This document shows, piece by piece, positions 4,821-6,033 of a DNA stretch of 6,033 nt (the stretch's first letter is position 1; each line of letters opens with the position of its first letter). The notes under the pieces are model-generated. The model made no database searches and was not told where the DNA came from. It saw nothing but the letters and a program-made list of their open reading frames with translations. Position numbers and translations under genes: made by a program. This DNA is from Planctomycetia bacterium (GTDB lineage Bacteria > Planctomycetota > Planctomycetia > Gemmatales > Gemmataceae): contig JAKEEV010001217.1 of the NCBI GenBank assembly GCA_022616395.1, forward strand, positions 1 to 6,033, in the 5' to 3' direction.

Positions 4821-4849
4821 TTGGCAATGGCGGGCGGGCAGGGTAGAAC
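4821..4849 (+). promoter_or_regulatory. Candidate sigma70-like promoter of the DHH phosphoesterase gene
   Basis: TTGGCA (4821-4826, five of six to -35) and TAGAAC (4844-4849, four of six to -10) are spaced by 17 bases. Transcription from about 4856 would give a leader of roughly 77 bases before the ATG at 4933. It lies downstream of the in-frame ATG at 4810, which supports the later start codon. Confidence 0.5.
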
Positions 4850-4932
4850 TTTACAGGGCTTCAGGACGCCCCACCCCTTTGTCGGACCCGTTCCCGGACC
4901 GAGGGGCTTCCATTACTCAGAGGGTTCACCAC

Positions 4933-6033
4933 ATGGCGCGCCGAAGCGCCGACCCGGACAGTTGTCCCAACCCTAAATCGCCTTCTAGTGGCCTTCGCCG
5001 GTCGGATCGATTCTTGATCGGGTTGTATCCGTTTGACCGAGTTGTCTTCGTCTCCCACGTGCAGCCGGACCCGGATGGCCTCGGCAGTATGCTCGGTCTT
5101 GCCCACCTCGTCGAAACTCGAATCGGGAAACCCACCGTCATCACACGCGATGGCCTCATCAGCCGTGCCGAGAACAAGGCGTTCGTGGACGTTCTCAACT
5201 TGGACCTCGTGCCCGTCGAAGAGGTGCAGTGGAGAGAAAACGACGCGGTCGTGATGGTGGACAGCCAACCGCGAACCGGTCGGCACACGTTCCCCGACAC
5301 GGTCCCGCTTCACGCGGTCATCGACCACCACGATACTCCCGGCGATCTGGACGGAGTCGCGTTCACCGACATCCGAGCCGGTCACGGAGCGACCTGCACG
5401 CTCGTGACGAAATATCTGCGCGATCAGGGAATCGACATCCCCGAGAAAGTCGCCACCGCCCTGCTCTACGGGATCGAGACCGAAGTGACGGGCTACCCGC
5501 GCGAAGCCAGCGACGCGGACGACGAAGCGCTCGTTGAACTCTACCCGCTCGCCGACAAGGATCTCATTGCCCAGATCCGCAACGCGCGGTTACCTCACAG
5601 TCACTTCGAGTGCATGCTCCAGGCGATGCAAAGCTCGTTCATCTACGACCGGCTCCTAATGAGCTGGGTGAACCCGCTTCCGCAACCGGAACAGGCCGCG
5701 GAAGTCGTGGACTTCATGATCCGCTTCGAGAAAGTCGAATACGCCTTCTGCGGGGGAGTCTACGAGGACACGCTCGTCCTCTCCGTGCGCTCTGCCATCG
5801 AGAACGCCCGAGCCGGTGAGATTCTGCGCCAGGTGGTGGGCAAGCTCGGTCGCGCGGGCGGTCACGACCGCCGAGCAGGTGGAGCGATCCCGCTTCCCAG
5901 CACCGCGCCGAGCGCCATCGAAGACATCCAGAGCGAACTCCGCCGACGATTCCTCAAGGCGCTGAAGATCGAAGATTGTCGCGGTCAGCGACTCGTGCCC
6001 TTACGTGAAATGCTCGAAAACCTGCAATCCTGA
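4933..6033 (+). CDS. DHH-family phosphoesterase (NrnA/RecJ-like)
   Basis: Relatives are Mn-dependent phosphoesterases that degrade nanoRNA or pApA, or remove phosphate from pAp; which activity applies here is not decided by the sequence. In the 366-residue protein the DHH domain shows SHVQPDPDGLGS (41-52; His42, Asp46, Asp48), VMVDSQ (107-112; Asp110), the DHH triad Asp131-His132-His133, and YGIETEVTG (179-187). The C-terminal DHHA1 domain ends with the substrate-binding GRAGGHDRRAGG (306-317). At the position where most relatives have the metal-ligand Asp of the GxxTDTG motif, this protein has Glu184. The start at 4933 is chosen because AGAGGG (4919-4924) precedes it by eight bases; starting at 4810 would add 41 non-conserved residues and precede the likely promoter. 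There is no signal peptide; the protein should be cytoplasmic. The stop codon TGA ends the window. Confidence 0.9.
   Translation: MARRSADPDSCPNPKSPSSGLRRSDRFLIGLYPFDRVVFVSHVQPDPDGLGSMLGLAHLVETRIGKPTVITRDGLISRAENKAFVDVLNLDLVPVEEVQWRENDAVVMVDSQPRTGRHTFPDTVPLHAVIDHHDTPGDLDGVAFTDIRAGHGATCTLVTKYLRDQGIDIPEKVATALLYGIETEVTGYPREASDADDEALVELYPLADKDLIAQIRNARLPHSHFECMLQAMQSSFIYDRLLMSWVNPLPQPEQAAEVVDFMIRFEKVEYAFCGGVYEDTLVLSVRSAIENARAGEILRQVVGKLGRAGGHDRRAGGAIPLPSTAPSAIEDIQSELRRRFLKALKIEDCRGQRLVPLREMLENLQS

Noticed and set aside
4810..4932. 41-residue N-terminal extension of the DHH protein
   Set aside because: The start at 4933 has a good ribosome-binding site, the likely promoter lies inside the extension, and the added residues look like no DHH N-terminus.

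Overview
The window reads as ordinary chromosomal DNA of a GC-rich bacterium. The best guess is a planctomycete of the Gemmata type. This rests on three things: the style of the proteins (a rhomboid beginning with a DRDYYR motif and ending in a conserved tail, an FmdB-like protein ending in a CGAPWCGR motif, and a short ArsR-type protein ending in an LDLGWCRIEIP tail), intergenic spaces filled with small perfect palindromes, and a tRNA without an encoded CCA end. The assignment is an inference from pattern, not a database match. I see no phage, transposase, CRISPR array or defence gene.

Layout from left to right. Positions 1-115 hold no gene, only a stem-loop behind truB. Two genes follow on the minus strand: truB (116-1003, tRNA pseudouridine-55 synthase) and a GNAT acetyltransferase (1119-1556). 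They are separated by about 115 bases that hold three 19-base palindromes. Two of these form an inverted pair resembling a REPIN, and the third is a diverged copy with compensatory stem changes. A lipid-kinase-like gene (1580-2506, plus strand, diacylglycerol/sphingosine kinase catalytic domain) is divergent from the acetyltransferase, with only 23 bases between the two starts. A strong two-way terminator at 2508-2535 separates it from a convergent ArsR-type regulator (2558-2869, minus).

A gap of about 356 bases (2870-3225) has no convincing gene. Beyond it, a rhomboid protease and an FmdB-type zinc-ribbon protein form a two-gene minus-strand operon (rhomboid 3457-4368 first, then zinc ribbon 3226-3444). 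Upstream of the rhomboid lies a long imperfect inverted repeat built of GGAAC-type heptamers (4461-4547). Next comes a compact plus-strand tRNA-Glu(CUC) unit with its own sigma70-like promoter and hairpin terminator. The window closes with a DHH-family phosphoesterase (4933-6033, plus), whose stop codon is the last three bases.

The genes do not form one pathway. Two relate to RNA (TruB modifies tRNA; the DHH protein resembles nanoRNase/pAp phosphatases), and these families sit side by side in the infB-rbfA-nrnA-truB cluster of many bacteria. Here they lie in the same neighbourhood but about 4 kb apart and divergent. The most unusual content is in the intergenic repeats rather than the proteins. 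I find no convincing evidence of a new multi-gene system.
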